The notes under the pieces: model-generated
What the model saw: only the letters and a program-made list of their open reading frames with translations
Database searches by the model: none
Told to the model about the DNA's origin: nothing
Shown here: positions 25,698-33,766 of the stretch, piece after piece
Layout: the number at the start of each line of letters is the position of its first letter
Position numbering within the stretch: the first letter of the stretch is position 1
Made by a program: the position numbers and the translations under genes
Source: an uncultured Lachnospiraceae bacterium
Lineage (GTDB): Bacteria; Bacillota; Clostridia; Lachnospirales; Lachnospiraceae
Direction: 5' to 3'
Length of the DNA stretch: 64,000 nt
Assembly (NCBI GenBank): GCA_902789735.1
Contig: CADAOZ010000005.1
Span: 82,628-146,627, forward strand

Positions 25698-26483
25698 TTA
25701 TACCTCTTCTCCTTCAGGTTTTTCCGGTTCCATATCTGCCGGCGGTTCTTCCACATTCGGCTGCTCATCAGAAGGCTCCTCTGTATCGGTGCCGCTCATC
25801 TCCGGCCCGGCTTCCTGCGTATCACTGCCGTTCATCTCCGGTCCGGCTTCCTGCGTATCGGTGCCGCCCGTCTCCGCCGTACCGCTGTCTTCGGCTTCCG
25901 GATCGTTTTCACCGGGTTTTTCAAACATTCCGCCGGCGATCACGCGCACCGCGTTCCGGATTTCCTTCTCCATCGTCCGGACTGTATATTGTACCTGCAG
26001 GGAAGCATATTCTCCAAGCAGCCTGTTATTTTCTTCTCTCAGCGCCTCCTGTTCACTCTGTGCCTCCTGCAGCGTTTCATCCTTTTCGGTCAGCTGCCGC
26101 TTCTGCAGAATGTTAAAGCAGACGCTGGCAGCAAGGAGCAGAAAAAGGACTGCCGCTGCCCAGGCCAATACCGGCCTTTTCCGGCCGGCTGTCTTCCTCT
26201 CCGGTCCGCTCTCCCTGTCCTGGGCAGGCGTACTGTCTCCGGGAACGCCGGTCTCCGGTATCGTTTCTACGGTATCGTCCGAAGATGTTCCGGCATTCTC
26301 TTCCCTTATATCTGTTTCTGCCTCCCGGACATCCCTTTCTTCGAATCCTGCCCCCGTTTGCGTATTCTGATTCAGCTCCGCCCAGAATCCCCCGCAGTAT
26401 TCCATGACCGGGAGGTCTGCGCCGCAGTCCGGACACTTTGTCGCCTTCAGCGGAATTCGACAGCCACATTTTATACAGAACAT
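25698..26483 (-). CDS. Zinc-ribbon membrane protein with coiled coil and acidic tail
   Basis: A 261-residue protein. It begins with a double-Cys zinc ribbon, MFCIKCGCRIPLKATKCPDCG (residues 1-21), then an acidic/Thr-rich linker, one membrane helix (about residues 110-128; VLAWAAAVLFLLLAASVCF) and a coiled coil (QKRQLTEKDETLQEAQSEQEAL region). The C-terminus carries four imperfect DTQEAGPEMNGS-type repeats and is very acidic. The ATG at 26483 has AGGAGG before it and starts the ribbon; an upstream in-frame start would add 27 residues of no similarity. It sits 38 bases before the vWA gene. The ribbon would face the cytosol. Function not recognised. Confidence 0.75.
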   Translation of the reverse strand: MFCIKCGCRIPLKATKCPDCGADLPVMEYCGGFWAELNQNTQTGAGFEERDVREAETDIREENAGTSSDDTVETIPETGVPGDSTPAQDRESGPERKTAGRKRPVLAWAAAVLFLLLAASVCFNILQKRQLTEKDETLQEAQSEQEALREENNRLLGEYASLQVQYTVRTMEKEIRNAVRVIAGGMFEKPGENDPEAEDSGTAETGGTDTQEAGPEMNGSDTQEAGPEMSGTDTEEPSDEQPNVEEPPADMEPEKPEGEEV

Positions 26484-26575
26484 TTTTTTCCTCCTGCCAT
26501 TCATTAACTCTGAAGGCCACGCAGTACGCTGTCCAAAAACCGGAACACCTGTATATTCCGGCAAACGGCGGCCGC

Positions 26576-27022
26576 TCAGTCATCGCTTCTGGACTTTCCA
26601 CACAGGATACAGGCTTTATAATCCGAGCTGTTCTCCACTTCACAGCATCCGCACACCCATATTTCCCCCTCTTCTTTCAGCGCGAAAGGGAAATATTTGT
26701 AGATGACCCTCGGAAGGCTCTCTTTTTTGCCATCCGTTGTTTTAGCCGCCTTTGTATTGGGCCCCTTTGTTTTGGTGCCTTTTGCTTTGGCCGGTTCTTC
26801 TGTCCTGACAGCCGGCGCAGGCGGCTTTGTTTTCGGGACATCTGCCTCTTTCACCCCGGCTTTATCCCCTGTAATATCGGATTTTATGCGTGTCCCTCTG
26901 GCCGTATGTTCTTCTGTTTTCTGCGCACGTTCTTTCTTCTTCCGATGCTGATAATAGATTCCCAGACAAATCAGAAGGACGATCAGCACTGCCAGAATCA
27001 CATAATATGTTTCCTCGTACAA
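26576..27022 (-). CDS. Membrane-anchored RanBP2-type zinc-finger protein
   Basis: A 148-residue protein with one N-terminal membrane helix (residues 7-24; YVILAVLIVLLICLGIYY), a long basic Lys/Thr/Pro-rich linker (about 28-100) and a C-terminal four-cysteine finger WVCGCCEVENSSDYKACILCGKS, which resembles the RanBP2/NZF pattern (W-x-C-x2-C...N...C-x2-C). The start codon is TTG at 27022 with GGGAGCAGGG before it. It opens the kinase/phosphatase/vWA operon, with 92 bases to the next gene. The finger would lie in the cytosol and could bind a protein or RNA partner; this is inference. Confidence 0.72.
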   Translation of the reverse strand: MYEETYYVILAVLIVLLICLGIYYQHRKKKERAQKTEEHTARGTRIKSDITGDKAGVKEADVPKTKPPAPAVRTEEPAKAKGTKTKGPNTKAAKTTDGKKESLPRVIYKYFPFALKEEGEIWVCGCCEVENSSDYKACILCGKSRSDD

Positions 27023-27245
27023 TTCCCTGCTCCCTTTTTCTCGTTCTGCCCAGAATGATCCGCATTCCGCAGATTATCTCTCACGCATTATATTTTAACG
27101 TAAAGGTCCTCCGATGACAAACCCCCGGGCCGTTTTCAGAAAGCTCTTTCTTTTTCATTATAGCTTTCCGGCTGAAACAACTTTTTTGCTGCCCGGACGC
27201 TGCTTTTCTGTACGTATGAAGTACCTTCATGACATATTTGAATCG

Positions 27246-30200
27246 TCAGGTATCACCCCGGCCTTCCATCTCGATGACCGTATCCGCTATGCTCAGGGTG
27301 GATTTTCTGTGCGAGACCAGGACGATCGTCCGGGGACTGCGGTCCTGCATTTCCCGGACTGCTTTCAGGATTACGCCTTCATTGAGGGCGTCCAGTGCGC
27401 TGGTCGGCTCGTCCAGCAGAAGGAAAGCGCCATCATGACAAAAAGCTCTGGCCAGTCCGATCCGCTGCTTCTCGCCTTCTGACAGTGTGCTTCCCAGTTC
27501 TCCGACCATGGTGTCATATCCTTTCGGAAGGGTCATGATGAAGTCATGGATCGAAGCTGCCCTGGCCGCCTCGATGATCTGGTCCCGATCCGCGTAACTG
27601 CTGCCAAGAGAAATATTGTCGGCAACCGATGTATGGAAAAGGCTGGTCTCCTGGGTCACGTAGGCCTCCATGCAGCGCAGGGACCAGGTATTGATCTCCC
27701 GTATATCTGTATCACTGATCAGAATCCTGCCCTGGTCCGTATCCCAGAAGCGCATCAACAGTTTTAAAAGGGTGGATTTACCGCAGCCGCTGGGCCCATG
27801 GATTCCGATGATTCTTCCCATGGGAATCTCTGCGGAATAGCCGGACAGAACCGGCTCTGCCCTGTCTTTCCGATAAGAGAATGTGACATCACAGACCCGC
27901 GCACCGGTAAAATCGGGCGCTTCCCCCCGGATCATCTCTTCTGTTTCCGGTTTTTCCGCCAGCAGATCCAGCACCCTGTCTCCACTGGCCAGTGTCTGAC
28001 TGAGACCGGATGACAGGGCGGAAAGGGCCAGGACCGGTCCAAAGGATCCCATCATGGCTGTCACGGCCGTTACGGTCTGCAGGAAGTCCACATTCCCCTG
28101 AGAAAAAAGACAGAGCATCAGGGCCAGCATGGCCGCTGAAAAACCCAGCACCGCCAGATCGGATACCGCGAAAGCGGCCGCTTCCAGCAGATTCAGACGG
28201 TTCCCGGAAGCGGACATCCTGCGGGATCTGTCCGCCAGCTTCTCCCGGCGGGCAGGGCCGCCCTTAAAGCGGATCGTCTCCTCCAGTCCCCGGAGGGAAT
28301 CCAGCACCAGACTGTTAATGGCAGCGAAGCGGGCCCGCAGTTCCACGCCGGGACCGGCGCTGCGCCTGCCCAGCGTCAGCGGAATGACGGCTCCGACGAC
28401 CAGATAGGCAGCCAGGGCCAGCATACCTGCCAGAGGATGCTGCAATCCGATAAAAATGACCATCACAAAGCTGGTAAGCAGCGCAATGGCGATCGGAGAG
28501 ATGGTATGGGCATAAAACACCTCCAGCTGCTCTATATCCGATGTGATCAGCGCGATCATATCTCCCTTATCCCGGCCTTCCAGTCTGGCCGGGCAGAGCC
28601 TGCGCATGGCTGCAAAGACTTTATGACGGATGATCGCCAGGATACGGAAAGCGATCAGATGATTTCTGTACTGCTCCAGATAATGGAAAACGCCCCGCAT
28701 CACAGCTGTCAGCAGCAGGACGGCTGTAAAGGCTGTCCAGGACAGGCGGCCGATCAAAGGAACTCTGCCCGTAAAGGCGACGCCAAAACCGAAAGATCCC
28801 AGTACCGCGATCATTTTTTCGGCAGCCAGAACGGTCAGGAAAATGGCGCACAGATGCCCCAGGACGCCAAACAGGACCGCCTGGATCATGACCGGCTGAA
28901 GCGGACGGATCTGGCCGATCAGTTCTTTCATAATGGTCAGACCGCTGCGGCGGACGCCCGGGCCGGCGGCCGGACGACCGTCCGGCTCCTCCGCAGGCCC
29001 ATCGTCATTCCGGTTTTGCGCGTCCGCGTTCCGGTTCAGAAATTCCTGATATTCCTCTGTAAAACGGGATGCAGGTTCCGGCAGATCCCCGGCTTCCTCT
29101 GCAGGCTCCAGGGAAAGGATCCGGGGCTCCGATTGTGACAGCTCCTTTTCCTGAGGGTCCGGCACGGAACCGGCTGCCGTTTCTTCCGCCGCTTTCCGGA
29201 TCTCCAGATTCAGGGCGTATTGTTCCATCTGGATCTGACTCTGATAAAGGGCCGCGTATTTCCCGCCCCAATGCATCAGCTGGTCATGGGTGCCGCGCTC
29301 CGCCACCCGGCCTCCTTCCATCATAAAGATGCAGTCCGACCCGGTAACATTCGCCAGACGATGGGAAATCAGGATGACCGTCTTTGTCCGTGCCAGATGA
29401 CGGATGGCTTTCATGATCATCTCCTCACTCCCGGCATCTATATTGGACGTGACTTCGTCAAAAATGTAAATGGGAGAATCATGCAGAAGGGCCCTGGCGA
29501 CCACCAGACGCTGGCGCTGACCGCCGGACAGGTTGGAGGCGCCTTCGGTCAGGCGGGTCTGCAGTCCTTCCTGTGTCAGGAGGAAGCTTTCCAGATTGAC
29601 AGCCCGCAGAACACTCCACATGCGGGCTTTATCTGCTTTTGGGTCGGCCAGCAGCAGCTGCTCTTCGACGGTTCCTTTAAAGAGATAGCTGTCTGCAGCT
29701 GCCAGCGTAATATTCCTGACGATACTATCCTCGGAAATCTCCGAAAGCAGACTTTTGCCGATCCATACTTTGCCGCTGTAATCCCGGATCCTGCCGGTCA
29801 GAACGCGGGCAATGGTAGATTTACCGCACCCGGAAGGCCCTACAATAGATACAAAACTGCCCCGGGGACATTGTATGCCGGCGCCCCGCAGGGCTTCGGA
29901 AGACGCGCCCGGATAAGTATAATGCATTCCCTGCATGACCAGATCTGTCTGCTCGGGATCAATGGCACCGGTCTTCTGTTCCGGTTCCGGCAGATCCAGA
30001 AATGCGAAGATCCTGTCACTGGCTGCCATGCCGTTCATGGCAACATGGAAATAAGATCCCAGCCTGCGCATGGGAATGAAAAATTCCGCTGCCAGCCATA
30101 TGACCATGACCGCCGCAGAGAAATCGATCTTTCCTGCTGTCAGCTGCCACAGGGCCACGAGCATGCCCAGAGCAGCTCCCGCATAGGCAATGACATCCAT

Positions 30201-30935
30201 TACAATAATAGAATTGAGCTGCATCTGCAGGACTTTCATGGTGACCTGGCGGAAATGCTCAGATTCCTGATCCATGGATTTCTGCCGTTCCTTATCCGCC
30301 ATATAGATCTTAAGGGTGGTCATGCCCTGCAGATTCTCCAGAAAGCTGTCACCAAGGGACAGATAGATGTCCCAGTACTTACTGAGGATCCTTTTGGCAA
30401 TCTTCTGGACCAGAACGATCACGGCCGGAATCAGGGGGACGCAGACAAGCAGAAGCAGGGCCGCAGGAAAACAGACCGGAAGGAAAAAGATAAAGAGCGT
30501 AAAGGGCGCCAGCAGCGCATAGAAGAACTGGGACAGATATTTCCCGAAATACACTTCCAGCTGCTCCACACCTTCGCCTGCCATCTGTACGATTTCGGAG
30601 GTAGGCGTCGTCTCCCGGTAGGTCAGCCCCAGTCGGAGCGCCTTGGCATATATTTTGTCCCGCAGGATCCTCTTGACATCCACACTGGCCTTAAAGGAAG
30701 CCCGGGAGGCCTGGCGGTCGCCTGCTGTGCGCAGGATGATCCCAAGCGCGATCAGGCCCGCGGCCCGAAGGATCTCCGGGCTGCCCATGGAGCCTTCCAG
30801 GGCGGACCGGAGCAGCCCTGTAAATGACCAGATCAGGATGATCTGGCCTGCCAGGGACAACCACATCCACAGGACCTGGAAGGCAATATATCTGGCCGAA
30901 TCGGATAAAAGCTGTATCAGTCTGGTCTTGATCAA
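27246..30935 (-). CDS. Fused CydDC-like ABC exporter (two permease/ATPase halves)
   Basis: A 1,229-residue protein joining two full ABC half-transporters: membrane domain 1 (about 1-330), ATPase 1 (340-560; GPSGCGKSTIARVL and LSGGQRQRLVVARAL), an acidic linker of about 110 residues, membrane domain 2 (670-960) and ATPase 2 (1000-1229; GPSGCGKSTLLKLL). The second signature is LSEGEKQR, not LSGGQ. The halves resemble CydD and CydC, which export cysteine and glutathione and support cytochrome assembly; in anaerobes such pairs have less clear cargo. The start is TTG at 30935, preceded by AAAGGAGG, which is far better than an upstream ATG inside the next gene's territory. CydDC is usually two genes; the fusion is unusual. 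Confidence 0.85.
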   Translation of the reverse strand: MIKTRLIQLLSDSARYIAFQVLWMWLSLAGQIILIWSFTGLLRSALEGSMGSPEILRAAGLIALGIILRTAGDRQASRASFKASVDVKRILRDKIYAKALRLGLTYRETTPTSEIVQMAGEGVEQLEVYFGKYLSQFFYALLAPFTLFIFFLPVCFPAALLLLVCVPLIPAVIVLVQKIAKRILSKYWDIYLSLGDSFLENLQGMTTLKIYMADKERQKSMDQESEHFRQVTMKVLQMQLNSIIVMDVIAYAGAALGMLVALWQLTAGKIDFSAAVMVIWLAAEFFIPMRRLGSYFHVAMNGMAASDRIFAFLDLPEPEQKTGAIDPEQTDLVMQGMHYTYPGASSEALRGAGIQCPRGSFVSIVGPSGCGKSTIARVLTGRIRDYSGKVWIGKSLLSEISEDSIVRNITLAAADSYLFKGTVEEQLLLADPKADKARMWSVLRAVNLESFLLTQEGLQTRLTEGASNLSGGQRQRLVVARALLHDSPIYIFDEVTSNIDAGSEEMIMKAIRHLARTKTVILISHRLANVTGSDCIFMMEGGRVAERGTHDQLMHWGGKYAALYQSQIQMEQYALNLEIRKAAEETAAGSVPDPQEKELSQSEPRILSLEPAEEAGDLPEPASRFTEEYQEFLNRNADAQNRNDDGPAEEPDGRPAAGPGVRRSGLTIMKELIGQIRPLQPVMIQAVLFGVLGHLCAIFLTVLAAEKMIAVLGSFGFGVAFTGRVPLIGRLSWTAFTAVLLLTAVMRGVFHYLEQYRNHLIAFRILAIIRHKVFAAMRRLCPARLEGRDKGDMIALITSDIEQLEVFYAHTISPIAIALLTSFVMVIFIGLQHPLAGMLALAAYLVVGAVIPLTLGRRSAGPGVELRARFAAINSLVLDSLRGLEETIRFKGGPARREKLADRSRRMSASGNRLNLLEAAAFAVSDLAVLGFSAAMLALMLCLFSQGNVDFLQTVTAVTAMMGSFGPVLALSALSSGLSQTLASGDRVLDLLAEKPETEEMIRGEAPDFTGARVCDVTFSYRKDRAEPVLSGYSAEIPMGRIIGIHGPSGCGKSTLLKLLMRFWDTDQGRILISDTDIREINTWSLRCMEAYVTQETSLFHTSVADNISLGSSYADRDQIIEAARAASIHDFIMTLPKGYDTMVGELGSTLSEGEKQRIGLARAFCHDGAFLLLDEPTSALDALNEGVILKAVREMQDRSPRTIVLVSHRKSTLSIADTVIEMEGRGDT

Positions 30936-31035
30936 AGCAGCCTCCTTTTTCAAACGTATGCTCCTTCGGGGAGCAGATAACAGGATAGTAAGATTTTTGC
31001 CGGGCGTTTTCCGTGCCCGGCAAAAATGACTGATC

Positions 31036-32427
31036 TTATTCTGTGTAATTGTTATAAATAAATACATGGTCATCGATACAGATGAACTGGTCCAGGGCAA
31101 ATCCTGTAACACAGACATAATGATGACCGCTGTCCGATACAAAATAACTGGCCGCGCAGCTGCCTGCCTCGGTAACAAAACCGGTCTTGGCAGCTACGAC
31201 CTCGCCGGGGGTCTCCTTATCCTCAATCCTGCGCAGGAACATATTGGACAGATCCAGCCCATCCGGGTGGATGTCGCTGGAGGAAAGAATATAATGATGG
31301 GTAGAGAGCACCTCCCTGCAGAAGTCATTTTCCACCGCAGCTTTGAGAATCATGCCCATATCGACCGCAGTACAGTAAAGATCATCATTATAAAGACCTA
31401 TACAGTTGGTGAAATGGCATGTGTCAGACAGTCCCAGCGCCTCTGCTTTGGCATTCATCCGGTCTACAAATTCCTCCTGGGATCCCGCACAGTAGACCGC
31501 CAGGGTATAAGCGGCATCGGCGCCGGAAGGAAGAATCGTACCGTAAAACAGGTCCCGCACCGTGGTGACTTCTTCCGGTTCATAACCGGCCGTACTGCAG
31601 CCGGTCTCATAAGCATAATCAATGGCCTCCTGGGGAACCGTTACCTGCTCATCCAGATCGGAAACATAATCCGCTGCCGTCAGGACCGTCAGGATCTTGG
31701 TCATGGACGCCGGATACATTTTACTGTCACATTCCTTCTGGGCAACGATCGTATTGGTATCGACATCGATCAGCACCGCAAAGAGGGAGTTGAAATTAGG
31801 ATCGTCGATGGTTTTGATATTGTCTGCCTTTTTGGGACTGTATCCGTTGGCGAACGAAGCCACTTCCGGGGACAGTCCGGCCCTTGCTTCCGCTTCGGCT
31901 TTCGCTTTGGCCTCTTCTTCCGCTTTTGCTTTGGCCTCTTCTTCCGCTTTTGCTTTGGCCTCTTCTTCGGCTTTCGCTTTGGCCTCCTCTTCGGCTTTCG
32001 CTTTGGCCTCTTCTTCAGCTTTCGCTTTGGCTTCCTCCTCCGCTTTCGCTTCCTCTTCCTCTTTTTTCTCCGCTGCCGCCTTCTTCGCGGCTTCCTCCCC
32101 GGTCGTACTGCCGGCGGCTGCCTGTGACGGATCTGCCGCTGCGGTCTGCCCGGCAGACGCGGCCGCAGCCTGATGGCTGCCGCCCGGATGGAATATCTTA
32201 AAAATGCCGAAAAGAATCACGGCGGCAACGACAATACCGATCACAGTGAACTCGGCCATGAGCTGACGCTGACGGCGCCGTTTCTGCTCCCGCCACCGTT
32301 TCTGTCTGGACGCCTGGGTGGTCCGTCTGGTTCTCGAAGTCCCGGACGATGCTTTTCTGGCCGTTCTTTTTCCGGAAGACCTTTCTTTTTTTCGTGCGTT
32401 TCTGTTTGTATTCTCTTGTATATCCAT
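31036..32427 (-). CDS. dacA: D-alanyl-D-alanine carboxypeptidase with AEEEAKAK repeat stalk
   Basis: A 463-residue membrane-anchored penicillin-binding protein. A basic cytosolic tail (1-60) and one membrane helix (about 66-85; FTVIGIVVAAVILFGIF) precede an Ala/Gln linker and six perfect AEEEAKAK units (48 residues, likely a rigid helix). The peptidase domain has SMTK (active serine, PASMTKILTVL), PSGADA in the position of the usual S-x-N motif, and KTG (AAKTGFVTEAGSC). The S-G-A-D variant lacks the usual asparagine. The ATG at 32427 has CAGGGAAAA before it. It trims peptidoglycan stem peptides outside the membrane. It is divergent from the lysozyme-like gene. Confidence 0.88.
   Translation of the reverse strand: MDIQENTNRNARKKERSSGKRTARKASSGTSRTRRTTQASRQKRWREQKRRRQRQLMAEFTVIGIVVAAVILFGIFKIFHPGGSHQAAAASAGQTAAADPSQAAAGSTTGEEAAKKAAAEKKEEEEAKAEEEAKAKAEEEAKAKAEEEAKAKAEEEAKAKAEEEAKAKAEEEAKAKAEAEARAGLSPEVASFANGYSPKKADNIKTIDDPNFNSLFAVLIDVDTNTIVAQKECDSKMYPASMTKILTVLTAADYVSDLDEQVTVPQEAIDYAYETGCSTAGYEPEEVTTVRDLFYGTILPSGADAAYTLAVYCAGSQEEFVDRMNAKAEALGLSDTCHFTNCIGLYNDDLYCTAVDMGMILKAAVENDFCREVLSTHHYILSSSDIHPDGLDLSNMFLRRIEDKETPGEVVAAKTGFVTEAGSCAASYFVSDSGHHYVCVTGFALDQFICIDDHVFIYNNYTE
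31895..32045. repeat. In-frame 24-base tandem repeats coding AEEEAKAK
   Basis: Six consecutive 24-base units in the carboxypeptidase gene encode identical octapeptides while the DNA differs at third positions, so selection appears to hold the protein sequence. The array lies between the membrane anchor and the catalytic domain. Confidence 0.8.
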
Positions 32428-32732
32428 ATTTTTTCCCTGTATTGCAGCTTCGTGCGGAAAGAACCCCCGGGACCCCTTCCTTATAAAAAAATCACGCATG
32501 CTCTATTTTAGCGGTAAGGTTTCATGATTGCAATAAAATCCGGCCCGGGAAGGGCCGATTTACGTCTCTTTTGCCTCCGCGGCAGAAAAATAATGCGGAT
32601 TCTGCAGGGACTATTGGATTATCTGCCCCGTATGGTTTATATTAGGATTCATCAGCCGGCAGGCCTTGCTGATAGAACAGGCAGCGGCCGCTTTCCCGGC
32701 TATTTTACAGCTATTCATTCACAGGAGCAAAA
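32428..32732. promoter_or_regulatory. 305-base divergent region between dacA and the lysozyme-like gene
   Basis: No gene is seen. It contains the control regions of two divergent cell-wall genes, with AT-rich stretches near 32590-32660. I see no strong consensus promoter, riboswitch or operator in it. Confidence 0.45.
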
Positions 32733-33437
32733 TTGACCAATCAGAGAAAAAACGCGGGCGGCTCTCATCGGAGCCCTGCGGACCGACCGCATAAAACAAA
32801 TAGAAGGGCCGGAACCGGCAGACGGCGGAAGAAATCCGCAAAGCAGACGGCCTGCCATCTCCTGCGGATCCTCCTGACGCTGCTGGTCTGTATGACCGCC
32901 GCCCTCCTGACCGCCGCTGCCGCGGTATATTGTCTGGGCAGCGCGCGTTACAAAGAAAGACTCTCCGACCGGGTCCTGGACTATCGCCCGGATGTGGAAG
33001 CGGCAGCGGAAGAATGTGGTATTTCCGAATATGTCCCCTGTCTGCTGGCTATCATGCAGGTAGAGTCCAAAGGAAAGGGAGAAGATGTCATGCAGGCCAG
33101 TGAATCCATGGGCCTGTCGCCCAATACGCTGACAGCGGAGGAATCCATCCTGCAGGGCTGCCGGTATTTCGCAGAGCTTCTGCGCCGGGCCGAAACACTG
33201 GGCTGCGATACGGACAGCGTCATTCAGGCCTACAATTACGGAATCGGCTATCTGGATTATGTCGCGGTGGAAAACGGCGTCCATACCCCTGCCCTGGCTG
33301 TGGAATATGCCCGGGGCCGGTCCGGCGGCAGACGGCAGCCCTATTTCCATCCCATTGCCATCCGGGCCAACGGAGGCTGGAAATACCGTTACGGAAATAT
33401 GTTCTATGTACATCTGGTAAAAAGGTATCTGCCCTGA
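32733..33437 (+). CDS. Lysozyme-like (PF13702-type) cell-wall hydrolase
   Basis: A 234-residue protein with a very basic tail (1-40), one membrane helix (about 44-68; LLRILLTLLVCMTAALLTAAAAVY) and an outer domain of the Firmicute lysozyme-like family. Family features are ECGISEYVPCLLAIMQVES (with the likely catalytic glutamate), QASESMGLSPNT, and IQAYNYGIGYLDYV. It should cleave peptidoglycan glycan strands. The start codon is TTG at 32733 with AGGAG six bases before it. It is divergent from the carboxypeptidase gene, so two wall-active enzymes share one control region. A palindrome holding DnaA-box sequences lies downstream. Confidence 0.85.
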   Translation: MTNQRKNAGGSHRSPADRPHKTNRRAGTGRRRKKSAKQTACHLLRILLTLLVCMTAALLTAAAAVYCLGSARYKERLSDRVLDYRPDVEAAAEECGISEYVPCLLAIMQVESKGKGEDVMQASESMGLSPNTLTAEESILQGCRYFAELLRRAETLGCDTDSVIQAYNYGIGYLDYVAVENGVHTPALAVEYARGRSGGRRQPYFHPIAIRANGGWKYRYGNMFYVHLVKRYLP

Positions 33438-33503
33438 CCAATCGGATGATTTTTCTGTTTTTTCCACAGGGCAGCCGCTTTTGTCAACTATCTGTGCACC
33501 TGA

Positions 33504-33546
33504 AAAACCACTTTATCCACAATTCGAATGTGGATAAAGTGGTTTT
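33504..33546. terminator. Perfect palindrome containing two inverted DnaA-box sequences
   Basis: AAAACCACTTTATCCACA and its exact complement flank ATTCGAA. It can end the lysozyme-like transcript, as TTTT follows the stem. Each arm holds an exact DnaA-box sequence, TTATCCACA at 33513-33521 and TGTGGATAA at 33529-33537; TTTTCCACA, one base off, lies at 33460-33468. Confidence 0.6.
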
Positions 33547-33599
33547 AGGCCGCTTTTCGACAAACCCATGCGATTGTATAAGGTTTCCAACCCGGTAAT

Positions 33600-33741
33600 C
33601 TAGTAGAATAGGGGTGGTGATGTATATGCTCCCTCATATACAGAGATCGACATATTCTCTCGTCAACTGTAGTTTACCTCAGTATCTCCAATCGATCTCA
33701 CGCCAAAGGGCATCCCTCCTCATAACAGGATGCCCTTTTTT
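33600..33741 (+). ncRNA. Possible small RNA ended by an orphan terminator
   Basis: GGGCATCC and GGATGCCC form a stem followed by six T residues (33705-33741) on the plus strand, with no coding gene in front. A TTGTAT...TAATCT pair spaced by 16 bases near 33575-33602 could be its promoter. The end is well supported; the existence of a transcript is inference. Confidence 0.3.
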
Positions 33742-33766
33742 GTGTTCATTTATTTCGAAGCCTGTA

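Larger units (their letters stand above)
33438..33766. other. 329-base non-coding region with palindrome and orphan terminator
   Basis: No gene is supported. It holds an 18-pair perfect palindrome (33504-33546) and, at 33705-33741, a plus-strand terminator with no obvious gene in front. A plus-strand open frame starting near 33614 runs through that terminator and into the antisense of pdxA, and is rejected. Confidence 0.6.

Noticed and set aside
33460..33546. Chromosome origin
   Set aside because: DnaA-box sequences are present, but there is no dnaA, dnaN, rpmH or AT-rich unwinding region and too few boxes.
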